Assembly (NCBI RefSeq): GCF_032854445.1
Contig: NC_088301.1
Coordinates: 28,070,402-28,134,401 of the forward strand
Length of the DNA: 64,000 bases
Direction of reading: 5' to 3'
From: Liolophura sinensis
Taxonomy: Eukaryota > Mollusca > Polyplacophora > Chitonida > Chitonidae
Shown in pieces: positions 23,405-36,016 of this stretch. Each line of letters starts with the position of its first letter. Positions within the stretch are counted from its first letter, which is position 1. The notes beneath the pieces are model-generated. The model made no database searches. It saw only the letters and a program-made list of their open reading frames with translations, and had not been told where the DNA came from. The translations under genes were made by a program, and so were the position numbers.

Positions 23405-25318
23405 ATCTGTGGGGGGAAATTAACCAACGTGGATATTGTACTTTATAGCTGCAGGAAGGTAAATTAGCTACCATCGTCTCCTTGAATATTGTACTTTATA
23501 CCAGTGTAAGGTAAATTAGCCACCGTCCTCCTTGTGGATGTTGTGCTTTATACCTCTGGAGGTAAACCTGCCACCATCCTCCTTGTGGATGTTGTACTTT
23601 TTACCAGTAGGAAAGTAAATTAGCCACCGTCCTCCGTGTGGATGTTGTACTTTATACCAGTAGGAAGGTAAATTAGCCACCGTCCTCCGTGTGGATGTTG
23701 TACCTTATACCTACAGGGAGGTAAATTAGTTACCGTCCTCCCCTTGGATATTGTACTTTATACCTGTAGGGAGGTAAATCAGCCACGGACATCCCCGTGG
23801 ATGGATGTACTTATACCTCTGAAGGTAAATTACACACCGTCCTCCTCGTGGATGTTGTACTTTTTACCAGTAGGAAGGTAAATTAGCCACCGTCCTCCCT
23901 GTGGATGTTGTACTTTATACCAGTAGGAAGGTAAATTAGCCACCGTCCTCCGTGTGGATGTTGTACTTTATACCAGTAGGAAAGTAAACTAGCCACTGTC
24001 CTCCTCATGGATGTTGTATTTTTTACCAGTAGGAAGGTAAATTATCCGCCGTCCTCCGTGTGGATGTTGTACTTTATACCAGTAGGATTGTAAATTAGCC
24101 ACCGTCCTCCCCTTGGATATTGTACTTTATACCTGTAGGGAGGTAAATTAGCCACCGACATCCCCGTGGATGTTGTGCTTTATACCTCTGAAGGAAAATT
24201 ACACACCGGCCTCCTCGTTATTGTTATACTTTATACCTGTAAGAAGGTAAATCAGCCACCGTTCTCCTCGTGGATCTTGTGCTTTATACCTCTGAGGGTA
24301 AGTCAGCCACCGTCCTTTTCGTGGATGTTGTATTGATACCTGCAGTAAGGTAAATTAGCCATCGTCCTCTTCGTGGATATTGTACTTTATATCTGTAGGA
24401 AGGTAAATTAGCCACCGTCCTCTTCGTGGATATTGTACCTTATACCTGCAGGAAGGTAAATTAGCCATCGTTCCCCTCATGGATGTTGTACTTCACAATT
24501 TTAGCAAGGTAAATTAGCCACCGTCCTCCTCATGAATGTTGTACTTGATACCTGCAGTAACGTAAATTAGCCACCGTCCTCCTCGTGGAGATTCCACCTG
24601 ATACCTGCAGGAAGGTAAATTAGCCACTGTCCTCCTCGCGGATGTTGTACTTTTTACCTGCAGGAAGGTAAATTAGCCACTGTCCTCCTCATGGATGTTG
24701 TACCTTATACCTGCACGAAGTTAAATAAGCCACCGTCCTCCTCATGGATGTTGTACCCGATACCTCCAGGAAGGTAAACTAGCCACCGTCCTCCTCGTGG
24801 ATGTTGTACTTTATACCTGCAGGAAGGTAAATTAGCCACCGTCCTCCTCATGGATGTTGTACCTTATAGGCCTACCTGCAGGGAGGTAAATTAGCCTCCG
24901 TCCTCCTCGTGCATGTTGTACCTGACACCTCCAGGAAGGTAAACTAGCCACCGTCCTCCTCGTGGATGTTGTACTTTATACCTGCAGGAAGGTAAATTAG
25001 CCACCGTCCTCCTCATGGATGTTGTACCTTATACCTGCAGGGAGGTAAATTAGCCTCCGTCCTCCTCGTGGATGTTGTACTTTATACCTACAGGAAGGTA
25101 AATTAGCCACTGTCCTCCTCGTGGATGTTGTACTTTATACCTACAGGAAGGTAAATTAGCCACTGTCCTCCTCGCGGATGTTGCACTGTATAGCTATAGA
25201 TAGGTAAATCAGCCACCGCCCTCCTCGTGGATGTTGTACCTGATACCTGCAGGAAGGTAAATTAGCAACCGTCCTCCTCGTGGATATTGTACTTTATACC
25301 TATATGAAGATAAATACA
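23405..25318 (-). repeat. 53-bp minisatellite, right array (inverted)
   Basis: About 36 copies of the same 53-bp unit as at 17-18.9 kb in reverse orientation (GGTAAATTAGCCACCGTCCT on the plus strand). Copies nearer 23.5-24.2 kb differ more (TACCAGTAGGAAGG variant) than those at 24.6-25.2 kb. Confidence 0.95.
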
Positions 25319-27236
25319 GGCACATTTTGTATAGATGCCGGGGGAAAACCACCGTCCTGCACAACATACCAAGTACCTGTATATTGTATAGTCCTATAGG
25401 CCTATGAACCCCATGTCGGGAAAAAGGGTCTGGAGAGACCGTGGGCTGTTGTATCCTTATGATATAGAATACCTTGTCTTATTCATCATCTGTCGTCGAT
25501 AGTTCGATAATTTATACCGATAATTTATAAGATACCTTGTCTTATTCATCATCTGTTGTCGATAGTTCGATAATTTTGAGAAGAGCTGTAGTTAATAAAA
25601 TTTAAGTTAATGGTATGAGATATACAGTGATATAATCCGTATGTCTTTTTAGTGAACACAAATGTGTAACTATTTCCCACTACTTTGCATTTCGCACCAT
25701 ATGTGTGGTCATGCGCTCTACACCGTCCTCCTGATGGATGTCCGTTCTCCTGGTGAATGTACTTCCGTTCCCCTCGTGGATGTAGGCTGACGAATACTGT
25801 TGACCAAATCAAGAGATGATACATCACTAAATTCGGTTACTTTCAGAGGAGTGTTACTGTGAACTTTTAACAATACTCAGCGATGTTCGATAAGAAAAAT
25901 AAACAATTAAATACGTTAAGCAAGCTAATCATGTACAGATAGAGGTTTTTTTTTCGGTATATGTTTTTCGGTTTAGGTTTTTATAAGACCCTAAGCGTTC
26001 CGTGTATGAGAGCCTATTAGTAGATTGGCCACAAATTGTTGAACTCAATCAGATCGTATCTTACAAACAGGGTAGGGCTGGACGCCATTGAGCCAATCAA
26101 ATGGCACAGTACAAAGCCGCGAAATCCACGGTACATGGAAAGACAGTACAACAGCGACGTGTTATCTACAAGTAGAAAAGAGGCCCTATATCAGTATCCG
26201 TTGGGTACCGAGTTTTTGTCGTTCGACAGTAGCGTAATTTTATTTATCAGTGCAAGGACCTTAATGCACTCGCAAATTATTTTATTGATTTTATCAAATT
26301 AGCACCCATTTACGAACAGTGGCCTTTGAAAGTTCTGCTTTTCACGGCCAATAAAACGGCAAGCTTTCAAAGTAACACTTTTTACATAGTGTTTTCAGTT
26401 TTTCCATTTTTTTTTTACTATATGTTACTGCAAATGGGCACACGATTTCCCATGCAGAATTTAAGTTATTTAATGTAGCAAGCATGCTGCCGTTAGGTTA
26501 AAACAGACTGTTGAGTGAAAATTAGCATCCAGTTCCCGTGTAATGCGAGATCCCGCGACATTTCTGTTAAAAAAAATGATTTATATAAAATATGGAGGTA
26601 CTGGTAGTACATTTAATGTGGTTGAATTATGTCATTCCGCCGAAACTTTGTACACCGAAACAGTACATCTTAGTTCAGTTAAATTAAATGTTGAGGTCTA
26701 TTTTCAACCATTTCTGATATTTACCCGCCTCAACGATTAATCGTTGAATTCCAAAACGCGATAGGTCCATTCGACAAGGCACTTTACAGAACGAATTTGT
26801 CTGTCAAACATATCAAAGGCATCTCTGTGTTTGACGAAAGATCCACGATATTATGTCCATATGGACTAAACGAAAAATGGATATAACAGAAGCAGGCCTA
26901 GGATAAGAGAGCAGCACAAGTCCTTTTCTCAGATAGCCGTCGGAATGACGCCTTTATGTAATAGTTGACTAGGGTGAAGGTAAGAGATACGAGACATTTG
27001 GCCAGCAGCTTATGTTCTGTACATAATAATTATGATTCCAGACCATAAAATATGAGGGATATCCGGCACGTACAAATAGTGTGAATAAATCACAGCAGAA
27101 AGAGTACTAGTATGTGGACGCTAACAGTAAAGGTAAATTCTTTTTCTGGATGAGCAGGGTATGATATCAAGGACCTGTCATTGCAAAAGTAACACTTATG
27201 GTAATAACTAATACGGCTATGCAAGGTGGGCTGTTG
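25319..27236. other. Intergenic, no gene seen
   Basis: A short direct duplication (CTTGTCTTATTCATCATCTG) at about 25470 and 25535. Diverged pieces of the 53-bp unit at 25720-25785. Open frames at 26036-26302 and 26543-26740 look like chance. Confidence 0.5.
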
Positions 27237-27432
27237 TGTGTGCGGTCGCTGTGAATTCAGATCTAGTTCAGGCAGGCTTCCTCTGTGAGATGGTCTGCAG
27301 TCAACATGTAGGCAGTCATGGGATTCCTCCTGGCTCTGCTTGTTTCCTCACACCATAATATTGTAATGTAAAATGAACATGTGTAAGGGATATATTTGTG
27401 AGAACAGTGTAAACCAATAAACATATAAAGAA
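27237..27432 (+). mobile_element. SINE family A, diverged copy
   Basis: GCGGTCGCTGTGAATTCAG, TTTCCTCACACCATAATATT and an A-rich tail mark an old copy lacking a clear head. Confidence 0.55.
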
Positions 27433-27458
27433 ATAAGTGGAGTGTGTCTGTTGTACAG

Positions 27459-27727
27459 GGGGACTCCGTGGCTCAGTTGGTTAGTGCGTTAGCGCAGCGT
27501 AATGAGCCAGGAGCCTCTCGCCAGTGTGGTCGCTGTGAGTTCAAGCCTCACTCATGCTGGCTTCCTCTCCAGCCATAAGTGGGAAGGTAGGTCAGCAACC
27601 TGTGTATGGTCGTGGGTTTCCGCTGGGCTCTGCTTGGTTCCTCCCACCATAATGCTGGCTGCCGTCGTATGAGTGAAATTTTCTTGAGTACTGGGTAAAG
27701 CATCTATCAAATAAATGAATAAATCTA
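27459..27727 (+). mobile_element. SINE family A, full length
   Basis: Complete head (CTCCGTGGCTCAGTTGGTTA), body and tail, flanked by TTGTACAG at 27451-27458 and 27728-27735. Confidence 0.9.
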
Positions 27728-27849
27728 TTGTACAGAGGCCTTGGTGTGTTACAGAATGCAGGCTGTATTGTTGGTGTGAGTTTAAACTTCAGTTCATTCA
27801 GTTCAGATTGGTTTCCTGCCGGGGATGTATGTGCAGCAGCCTTATATTT

Positions 27850-30800
27850 AAATCTGGGTGGGCTGTGTAAGGTTAGCTGTACTATGTGTATTGTACTGAG
27901 ACCTGGGTGGGCTGTGTGAAGTGGGCTGTAGTATGTGCATTGTGCTGGGACCTGTGTAGGCTGTGTGAAGTTGGCTGTAGTATATGTATTGTACTGTGTC
28001 CTGGGTGGGCTGTGTAAAGTGAGCTGTCGAAGGTGTATTGTACTGAGACCTGGGTGGGCTGTGTAAAGTGGACTGTAATATGTGCATTGTACTCAGACCT
28101 GGGTGGGCTGTGTGAGGTGGGCTGTGTGAGGTGGGCTGTAGTATGCGTTGTGTACTGAGACCTGGTTGAACTGTGTGAGGTGGGCTGTAGTATGTGTATC
28201 GTACTGAGACCTAGGTGGGCTGTGTGAAGTGGGCTGTACTATGTGTATTGTACTGAGATCTAGGTGTGCTGTGTGAAGTTGGCTGTAGTATGTGTATTGT
28301 ACTGAGACCTGGGTGGGCTGTGTGAAGTGGGCTGTAGTATGTGTATTGCATTCAGACCTAGATAGGCTGCGTGAAGTGGGCTGTAGTATGTGTATTGTAC
28401 TGAGACCTGGGTGGGCAGTAGTATGCATTGTGTACTGAGATCTGGTTGAACTGTGTTAGGTGGGCTGTAGTATGTGCAATGTACTGAAACCAGGGTGGGC
28501 TGTGTGAAGTGGACTGTAGTATGTGTATTGTACTAACACCTAGATAGGCTGTGTGAAGTGGGCTGTTGTATATGTATTGTACTGAGCCCTAGGTCGGCAC
28601 TAGTATGTGTGGTGTACTGAGATCTGGTTGGGCCGTGTGAAGTAGTGTGTAGTATGTATTGTACTGAGACCTGGGTAGGTTATGTGAAGTGAGCTTTAGC
28701 ATTTGTATGGTACTAAGACAAGGGTGAGCTGTGCAAAGTGGGCTGTAGTATGTGTATTGTACGAATACTTGGGTGGACCATTTGAAGTTGGATAGAGTAT
28801 GTGTATTGTACTGAGACCTGGGTGGGCTGTGGGAAGTGGGCTGTAGTATGTGTATTGTACAGACACCTAGGTGGGGTATGTGAAGTGGACTGTAGTATGT
28901 GTATTGTACTGAGATCTGGGTGGGCTATGTGAAGTAAGCTGTAGTATGTGTATTGTACTGAGACCTGGGTGGGCTGTGTGAAGTAGACTGTAATATGTGT
29001 ATTGCACTGAGACCTAGATAGGCTGCGTGAAGTGGGCTGTAGTGTGTATTACACCGAGAACCAGGTGGGCTGTCTAAAGTGAGCTGTAGTATGTATATTG
29101 TACTGAGACCTGGGTGGGCTGTGTGAAGTGGGCTGTAGTATGTGTATTGTACTGAGATCTACGTGGGCTGTGTGAAGTAGGGTGTAGTATGTATTGTACT
29201 GAGACCTGGGTGGGCTATGTGAAGTGAGCTCTAGTACGTGTATTGTACTGAGACTTGGGTGAGCTGCGTGAAGTGGGCTGTAGTATGTGTATTGTACTGA
29301 GACAATGATAATATGGGTAGTATGTGTATTGTACGAAGACTTAGGTGGGATGTGTGAAGTGGGCTGTAGTATGTGTATTGTACTGAGACCTACATAGGCT
29401 GTGTGAAGTGGGCTGTAGTATGTGTATTGTACGAAGACTTAGGTGGGCTGTGTGAAGTAGGCTGTAGTATGTGTATTGTACGAAGACTTAGGTGGGCTGT
29501 GTGAAGTAGGCTGTAGTATGTGTATTGTGCTGAGACATACATAGGCTGTGTGAAGTGGGTTGTAGTATGTGTATTGTACTGAGACCAGGGTTGGTCCAAG
29601 TATATATGGTGTGCCGAGATCTAGTCGGGCCGTGTGAAGTAGGGTGTAGTATGTATTGTACTGAGACCTGGGTGGGCTATGTGAAGTGAGCTGTAGTACG
29701 TGTATTGTACTGAGACCTGGGTGGCCTGTTTGAACTGGTCTGTATGAAGTGGGCTGTAGTATATGTATTGTACTGAGACCTGGGTGGGCTATGTGAAGTG
29801 AGCTGTAGTAGGTGTATTGTACTGAGACCTGGGTGAGCTGCGTGAAGTGGGCTGTACTGAGATCTGGTCGGGTCGTGTGAAGTAGGGTGTAGTATGTATT
29901 GTACTGAGACCTGGGTGGGCTATGTGAAGTGAGCTGTAGTAGGTGTATTGTACTGAGACCTGGGTGAGCTGTGTGAAGTGGGCTGTAGTATGTGTATTGT
30001 ACTGAGACATGAGTGAGGTGTGTGAAGTGGGCTGTAGTATGTGTATTGTACTGAGACATGAGTGAGGTGTGTGAAGTGGGCTGTAGTATGTGTATTGTAC
30101 TGAGACGTGAGTGAGCTGTGTGAAGTGGGCTGTAGTATGTGTATTGAACGAAGGCCTAGGTGGGCTGTGTGAAGTGGGCTGTAGTATGTGTATTGTACTG
30201 AGACCGAGATAGGCTGTGTGAAGTGGGCTGCAATGTGTATTACACCGAGAAATAGGTGGGATGTGTGAATTGGACTGTAGTATGTATATTGTACTGAGAC
30301 CTGGGTGGGCTGTATGAAGTGGGCTGTGTGAAGTGGGCTGTAGTATGTGTATTGTACTGAGACCTAGGTGGGCTGTGTGAAGTGAGCTGTAGTAGGTGTA
30401 TTGTACTGAGACCTGAGTGAGCTGCGTGAAGTGGGCTGTAGTATGTGTATTGTACTGAGATCTGGTCGGGCCATGTGAAGTAGGGTGTAGTATATATTGT
30501 ACTGAGACCTAGGTGGGCTATGTGAAGTGAGCTGTAGTATTTGTATTGTACTGAGACCTGGGTGAGCTGTGTGAAGTGGGCTGTAGTATGTGTATTGTAC
30601 TGAGACCTGGATGGGCTGTGTGAAGTGGGCTGTAGTATGTGTATTGTACGAAGACCTAGGTGGGCTGTGTGAAGTGGACTGTAGCATGTGTATTGTACTG
30701 AGACCTAGATAGGCTGCGTGAAGTGGGCTGCAATGTGTATTACACCGAGAAATAGGTGGGCTGTGTGAAGTGGACTGTAGTATGTATATTGTACTGAGAC

Positions 30801-30850
30801 CTGGGTGGGCTGTGTGAAGTGGGCTGTAGTATGTGTATTGTACTGAGACC
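27850..30850. repeat. 49-bp minisatellite array, 3 kb
   Basis: About 60 copies of a 49-bp unit built of ACCTGGGTGGGCTGTGTGAA, GTGGGCTGTAGTATGTGTAT and TGTACTGAG. Variant blocks (GGTCGGGCCGTGTGAAGTAG, followed by GGGCTATGTGAAGTGAGC) recur at 28.6, 29.15, 29.6, 29.87 and 30.46 kb, showing a higher-order arrangement. The plus strand is G/T-rich. Minus-strand open frames of up to 206 codons are by-products: the unit has no stop in any minus-strand frame. Confidence 0.95.
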
Positions 30851-31001
30851 TGGAAAGTAGGATTACGTGAAATCCTTCTGGTCTCTGTACTGTGGATTTA
30901 TATTCTGTAGCTTTCATCATCTTCAGGATGGACACAATCTGGTGTCATAACGCTACAGGATATGATGCAAAGGTTTAACATCGTAAGTGAAAAGACGAAT
31001 T

Positions 31002-31168
31002 TGGCTTCCTCTCCAGGCTTTACATGGGAAGGTCTGCATGCAACCTGTGGATGGTCGTGGGTTTCCCCCGGGCTCTGTCCGGTTTCCTCCTACCATAATG
31101 CCGGCCAGCTTCGTATAAGTGAAATATTCTTGAGTACGGCGTAAAACACCAATCAAATAAATAAATAA
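31002..31168 (+). mobile_element. SINE family A, 5'-truncated with 13-bp duplication
   Basis: Begins in the body (TGGCTTCCTCTCCAGGC) and ends in the tail. It is flanked by GAAAAGACGAATT at 30989-31001 and 31169-31181, so it inserted already truncated. Confidence 0.9.
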
Positions 31169-31574
31169 GAAAAGACGAATTGTTTAATAACAGAAGTGAA
31201 ATTATATTCTTTGGATTGAAGGATTACATAGAAATCACTGTAGCACCAACGTTGTTCTCTTACACAAAGTCGTATCCTAAATGTGAAGGATCTCACAAGC
31301 AGAAACTGTAAAAATGAAGTGTGAAAGCGTTTATAAAACATCCAGGGAATGTTTTGGAGATGATGATTTGATCCCTATGAACGTGTAAAATGTTGTCTTT
31401 TTTTGTACTGGTGATTCCGAAAATAAGAACAGAACATACTGTGAAGTAAAATATCCATAGAGAGTATCTCATATTAAATAGCACCACATCCCGTCTGGAA
31501 GTGGGTCTCATCACAGCAGGGTACAACGTACATCCATACTAATGATCACCAGTGGTGGCGTCCCTGTTGAGCAC

Positions 31575-31790
31575 CGAGGAGCCTCTCACCAATGCGGTCG
31601 CTGTAAGTCCAGCTCATGCTGACTTCCTCTTACGTACTTGGGAAGGTCTTTCAGCAATCTGCGGATGGTCGTGGGATTCCCTCCAGGTCTGCCCGGTTTA
31701 CCCATAATGCTGGCCGCTGTCGTGAAAGTGGAATATTCTTGAGAACGGCGTAAAACATCAGCCAAATAAATAAACAAAGATAAATAAGGT
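31575..31790 (+). mobile_element. SINE family A, 5' incomplete
   Basis: Recognisable from GAGGAGCCTCTCACCAATGC to an AAATAAATAAAC tail, with internal deletions. Confidence 0.75.
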
Positions 31791-32454
31791 ATCAAACGAT
31801 GCGGGACAACGTATGCAATCGGAGCTTTTTGGAAGAAAAAAAGTCAAAAATTTTCAATTAGTGGGCAGTTCATTATGACGCCATCCAAGATTTAACCTTC
31901 GCCACATCTCAACCTCGTTATTGTATAGCAATGCGGTACACACCGTTGCATTTTTCGTGGCAAGATACATGGAATGAATTAGCTTTAAACGGCGTTTGAA
32001 CATTTTTACGAGATAAGACTTTTTATGTCTCTACAAAATGTGTCATTATAGTTACGTGCGGCTTGAAATCATTCAAGTTTCTTCAGCCATCGTCAGGTTA
32101 TTAATCCACAGAAGCAAATGTAGCTTTCGCTCGCTGGGGAGCCCATGTCGATCAATTTTAAATCCTGGTATAGAAATCCTAATATTTACATATCGTGTGG
32201 AACAATCTATGGGCTACGTTTAAAATAAATAAGGCATGGAATACAAATAGCACCTCATGACATTAACTGAGTTCGCCGTACGTTACGAGATTTCAAGTGG
32301 GATCATGCATGAGAGTACCGTTTATACAGAGAGCAGATTGGTAGTTTCTTGAATGCACCTTTCTATCTCAGTATGAATTTTCTTAACAAATATGTCCATT
32401 CAGGGGTCCATGGGGATATCACAGGAAGCGGTTCCTCATGTGACTTGCTTTTAA
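31791..32454. other. Intergenic, no gene seen
   Basis: AT-rich spacer without repeats or convincing coding sequence. Confidence 0.5.
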
Positions 32455-32745
32455 AGAGGAAGTTGTAACTTCCTCGCTTGGCGTTCAGCATGAAGGGGAT
32501 AGTGCAAAGACTGGTTGACCCGTATCAGTATAATGGCTCGGGCGGGGCGGCTTACTTGCCTTCGGTAAGTTGTCTCAGTGAAGCAGCACTAAATAAAAGA
32601 GCGGTGGAAATCCGTCCTGCAACAAGGAGGCACATTACACGTACATGCACCCTAAGGATTCCTTCGTCGTCATATGACTGAAAAATTGTTGTGTACGACG
32701 TGAAACACCAAGCACTCACTCACTCACTCACTCACTCACTCATCT
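32455..32745 (+). mobile_element. SINE family B
   Basis: Central domain (GAAGTTGTAACTTCCTCGCT, then GGCGTTCAGCATGAAGGGGA), body (CCGTCCTGCAACAAGGAGGC), the 3' block GACTGAAAAATTGTTGTGTA and a (CACT)n tail. No tRNA-like head is present in this copy. Confidence 0.85.
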
Positions 32746-32821
32746 GACTTGCACAGTTGTATTTTATGATTTGCACTGCTCCTGCAATAATACTTGTTTC
32801 TCGTGCTGTTAAAGAAGACTG

Positions 32822-32960
32822 ACATTGAGTGAGGGAGAGAGTGCTTGGAGTTTGACGTCGTACAATTTTTCAGTCATATGCCGACGAAGGAGCCTTTAGA
32901 GTGGATGTATTGTGTCTCCTTGTTGTAGGGCAGCTGATCGCCGTAAAGAGCAATTGGTCC
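32822..32960 (-). mobile_element. SINE family B, 3' half
   Basis: Minus-strand tail and body (GAGTGCTTGGAGTTTGACGT, CTCCTTGTTGTAGGGC). It lies about 80 bp from, and inverted to, the copy before it. Confidence 0.75.
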
Positions 32961-33235
32961 AAGTCAAGGAAAAACAAAAATCTAAAAATCTGTACGATTC
33001 ATTCCTCAACGGAAATATCAGTCTGAGATAGAAAGGAAACCCCTCCTCTCAAAGAGGACGGAATAAGCGAAAAATCCTGTGTCTTTATCACCAAATTCTA
33101 TCACAACTAAAATTCAGAAATTATGTTCAGACTATGACGTGGACGAACGACTAAAGACAACCCTAAGCCTGTGTACAGGTCAGACGTGAAATAACGATTT
33201 TCGGCCATTGCACACAGAAAAATTACATTGCAGGA

Positions 33236-33540
33236 AATGTGGTCACCTATAAACAAATATGGGTCTTTTAGATGCCAGAAAGTTTGCCACATATAAACAA
33301 ATATGTACATATTAGAAGCCAGAAAGATTGTCATTTATAAAGAAATGTGGGTCTATTAGATGCCAGAAAGTTTGTCACCTATAAACAAATATGTGTCTAT
33401 TAGATGCCAGAAAGATTGTCATTTATAGAGAAATACGGGTCTATTAGATGCCAGAAAGTTTGTCACCTATAAACAAATATGGGCAAATATATGGGTCTTT
33501 TAGATGCTAGAAAGTTTGTCACATATAAACAAATATAGGG
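33236..33540. repeat. 44-bp tandem array, about seven copies
   Basis: The unit contains CACCTATAAACAAATATGGG and TAGATGCCAGAAAGTTTG. Two alternating variants (CACCTATAAAC and CATTTATAAAG) suggest growth by dimers. Confidence 0.9.
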
Positions 33541-35424
33541 CTGTTATATAATTCTGCTTTATGCGCGTTATCGGTGCATTTAGCGTATAATCCATTACTA
33601 AAGTAAATATGGACGCACAAATTAACACATGTTCAACTGTTCACTGTAAATGTTCATCGTTGTAGAGGTGATTTCCGATAATGGCACAAAAAGTGTATCA
33701 TCTACAACCTAATTGCCTTTTGGAACCATCAAGTGCACAATAAACAGCAGGATACACATGTATCTCCGTTGTTATTGGCTTCAATTATCAGTCACATGAC
33801 ATGTATGTTAACTGTAGTACAATCTCCGATAAACACACATTTGCGGACGAATCAGTGAAAATAATTTGAGCGCGGAGTTAAATAAATAAACGTATACATA
33901 CGTAAATCAGGGCGCTGTCGTTTAGTTTACTTTAGTCTTACGATATGTTTGTCGTCACTATTAACGTACCATTGTCCTATACGTGCGATATCGTACATGT
34001 ACTACATCCCTGTGACAGTTATCTGGTCAGTGTAATTGTGTGTATTTTATAGGGTGTAAAGTCTTTTTTCGTTGCCAGCCTGCCAGTTTTAGTATACAGG
34101 TGCATGCTTGGTATCAAAATGATGGAAATTGTCTAAGATTTTGGCAGGTATGTGTTTTAATGATTAAAGTTTGAAATTCTGGGCGAGAAGACAGAAGAAG
34201 ACAGGTGGTGATGAGGCTGCGAGTGACGTCCACTTGGCGTTCCTAGGCACCCCTCCCAGCTGCCAGCATAGGAAGGTCCAAACTTAGACGGTCAACCTAT
34301 GTCAAGATTTTTATGGCTGCTTTCACCCAGGCTGGGCCAAGTATGCACCAATGCTTTTTGGCAACGGATTGTTCACGACTGGGCTACAGTACAACATTGT
34401 CGATTATGGAATATTAAAGGGCGTCTGAGGCAGTAAGTGGGTTCTCAAGCCTATAAGCCGACGATATACTTAGAGTGATCCGAATGAGTTATCTCCCGCT
34501 GTCCATGGCTGCCATTCTCATTTCTATTGGGCCGCGAAGGCTCGATACAATCTGCTTGTGGCATCTTTCCATTCCATGACACCGACAACCTGTAACAAGG
34601 ACGCATTTCTGAAACCAATGGAAAAAGACGTAGATCGCAACCGAATCTTTCCGCTGTTGGCATTCAGGTAAGTTCTCGTTCGTTAATAACGATTTACCTG
34701 GATGATTTTTAATCTCTTGATTTGTGTTATCAATAGAGATTATTTCATGCGATATCGTTTACATTTGCCGGGAGGTCGCTCTCACTCTGATGTTCGCGAA
34801 AATTACAAATCATCCAATGTATCGCTAAATATGGCAATGCCGACTGTTTTCAGTTCATCCAACATCCTAGTACATGACTTTGAAAATCTTCTTTAAACTA
34901 TATGTAAATTCTTTAAAGCTTTCATGTATGTATTCCTATAAAGAAAACCAAAACAGTAAGATTGACAGCGGTACAGCGGATGATGTACACAGGGCACTAT
35001 TGTCAGGCGTTCTTACAAGACATTATAGCAGTCAGGGAGCCAATAACTCAATACAGCAGTGAGTGGGGAGGGGAGGGGAAGTGCGTAATAGCCGCAATAT
35101 TCTTCGTGTTCTTTTTTTTACCAATGTAAACCTAATTATCAGGGCCCGATTTTACGAAACTTTCCCAGATTTTTATGCAAAAGTAATTGACTTAGTTGAG
35201 CAACTAAAGTTCTACATGTATTGTTTTTTTTCAACATGTATTGTTTTTTTCTTCAAAACTCTGCTTACTGGACAAAATTTTTTTACAAAACTGAAAGGGA
35301 AAGAAAACACTAAAATAATCGATTTTTTAAAATACTGTCAACTAAATGGTTTTTAATTATGGAACTCTACGGTGGTCTGTAGTGACCGGGAGGCTATCAG
35401 TGGCGTCACATACATATTTTGTTA
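33541..35424. other. Intergenic, no gene seen
   Basis: No recognisable gene, RNA or repeat array. Open frames at 34451-34663 (minus) and 34702-35356 (plus) look like chance. Confidence 0.5.
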
Positions 35425-35715
35425 CCGGCCCCGATAGTACAGTTGGTACTGTAGTACAGTTGATACTAAGATCTTAAAAGAGGAAGTTGTAACTTCCTCG
35501 CTTGGCGTTCAGCATGAAGGGGATAGTGCGACGACTGCTTGACTCGTATCAGTACAATGGCTCGGGCTTACTTGCCTTCGGTAAGTCGTCTCCGTGAAAC
35601 AATGGAAAACTGTCCTGCAACAAAGTGACACATTACATGCACTCCAAGGACTCGTCCGTCGTCATATGAGTGAACAATTGTTCAGTACGACGTTAAACCC
35701 CAAGCACTCACTCAT
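35425..35715 (+). mobile_element. SINE family B
   Basis: Part of a tRNA-like start (GGCCCCGATAGTACAGTTGG) with a short local duplication, then the central domain (TCCTCGCTTGGCGTTCAGCA) and the tail ACGTTAAACCCCAAGCACTC. A further tail fragment of the same kind follows at about 35755-35812. Confidence 0.85.
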
Positions 35716-35838
35716 TCCATATTTTCTTGCTTAAAATTCATTTCACTAGTGCTAGTTGGCCCAGTGTCAGTATAAAGTGAACAATTGTACGACGTTAAAC
35801 CCCGTGCATACATAACATATACTCTGTAATGTATTATT

Positions 35839-35970
35839 GATTTATTTATTTGATTGGTGTTTTACACCGTACTCAAGAATATTTCACTTATACGATGGCG
35901 ACCAACATTATGGTGGGAGGAAACCGGGCGTCCGCATATTGCTGGCAGATCTTCCCACGTACGGCCGCTG
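35839..35970 (-). mobile_element. SINE family A, 3' half
   Basis: Minus-strand tail and body (TTTATTTATTTGATTGGTGT to AGATCTTCCCACGTACGGCC). The head is missing. Confidence 0.85.
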
Positions 35971-36016
35971 TAATGTTTTAGACACAGCTTTGGATAATTC
36001 CTCCATCGCTTGTTTC

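Noticed and set aside
29439-30059. 206-codon minus-strand frame
   Set aside because: It lies wholly within the 49-bp minisatellite, which has no stops on that strand.
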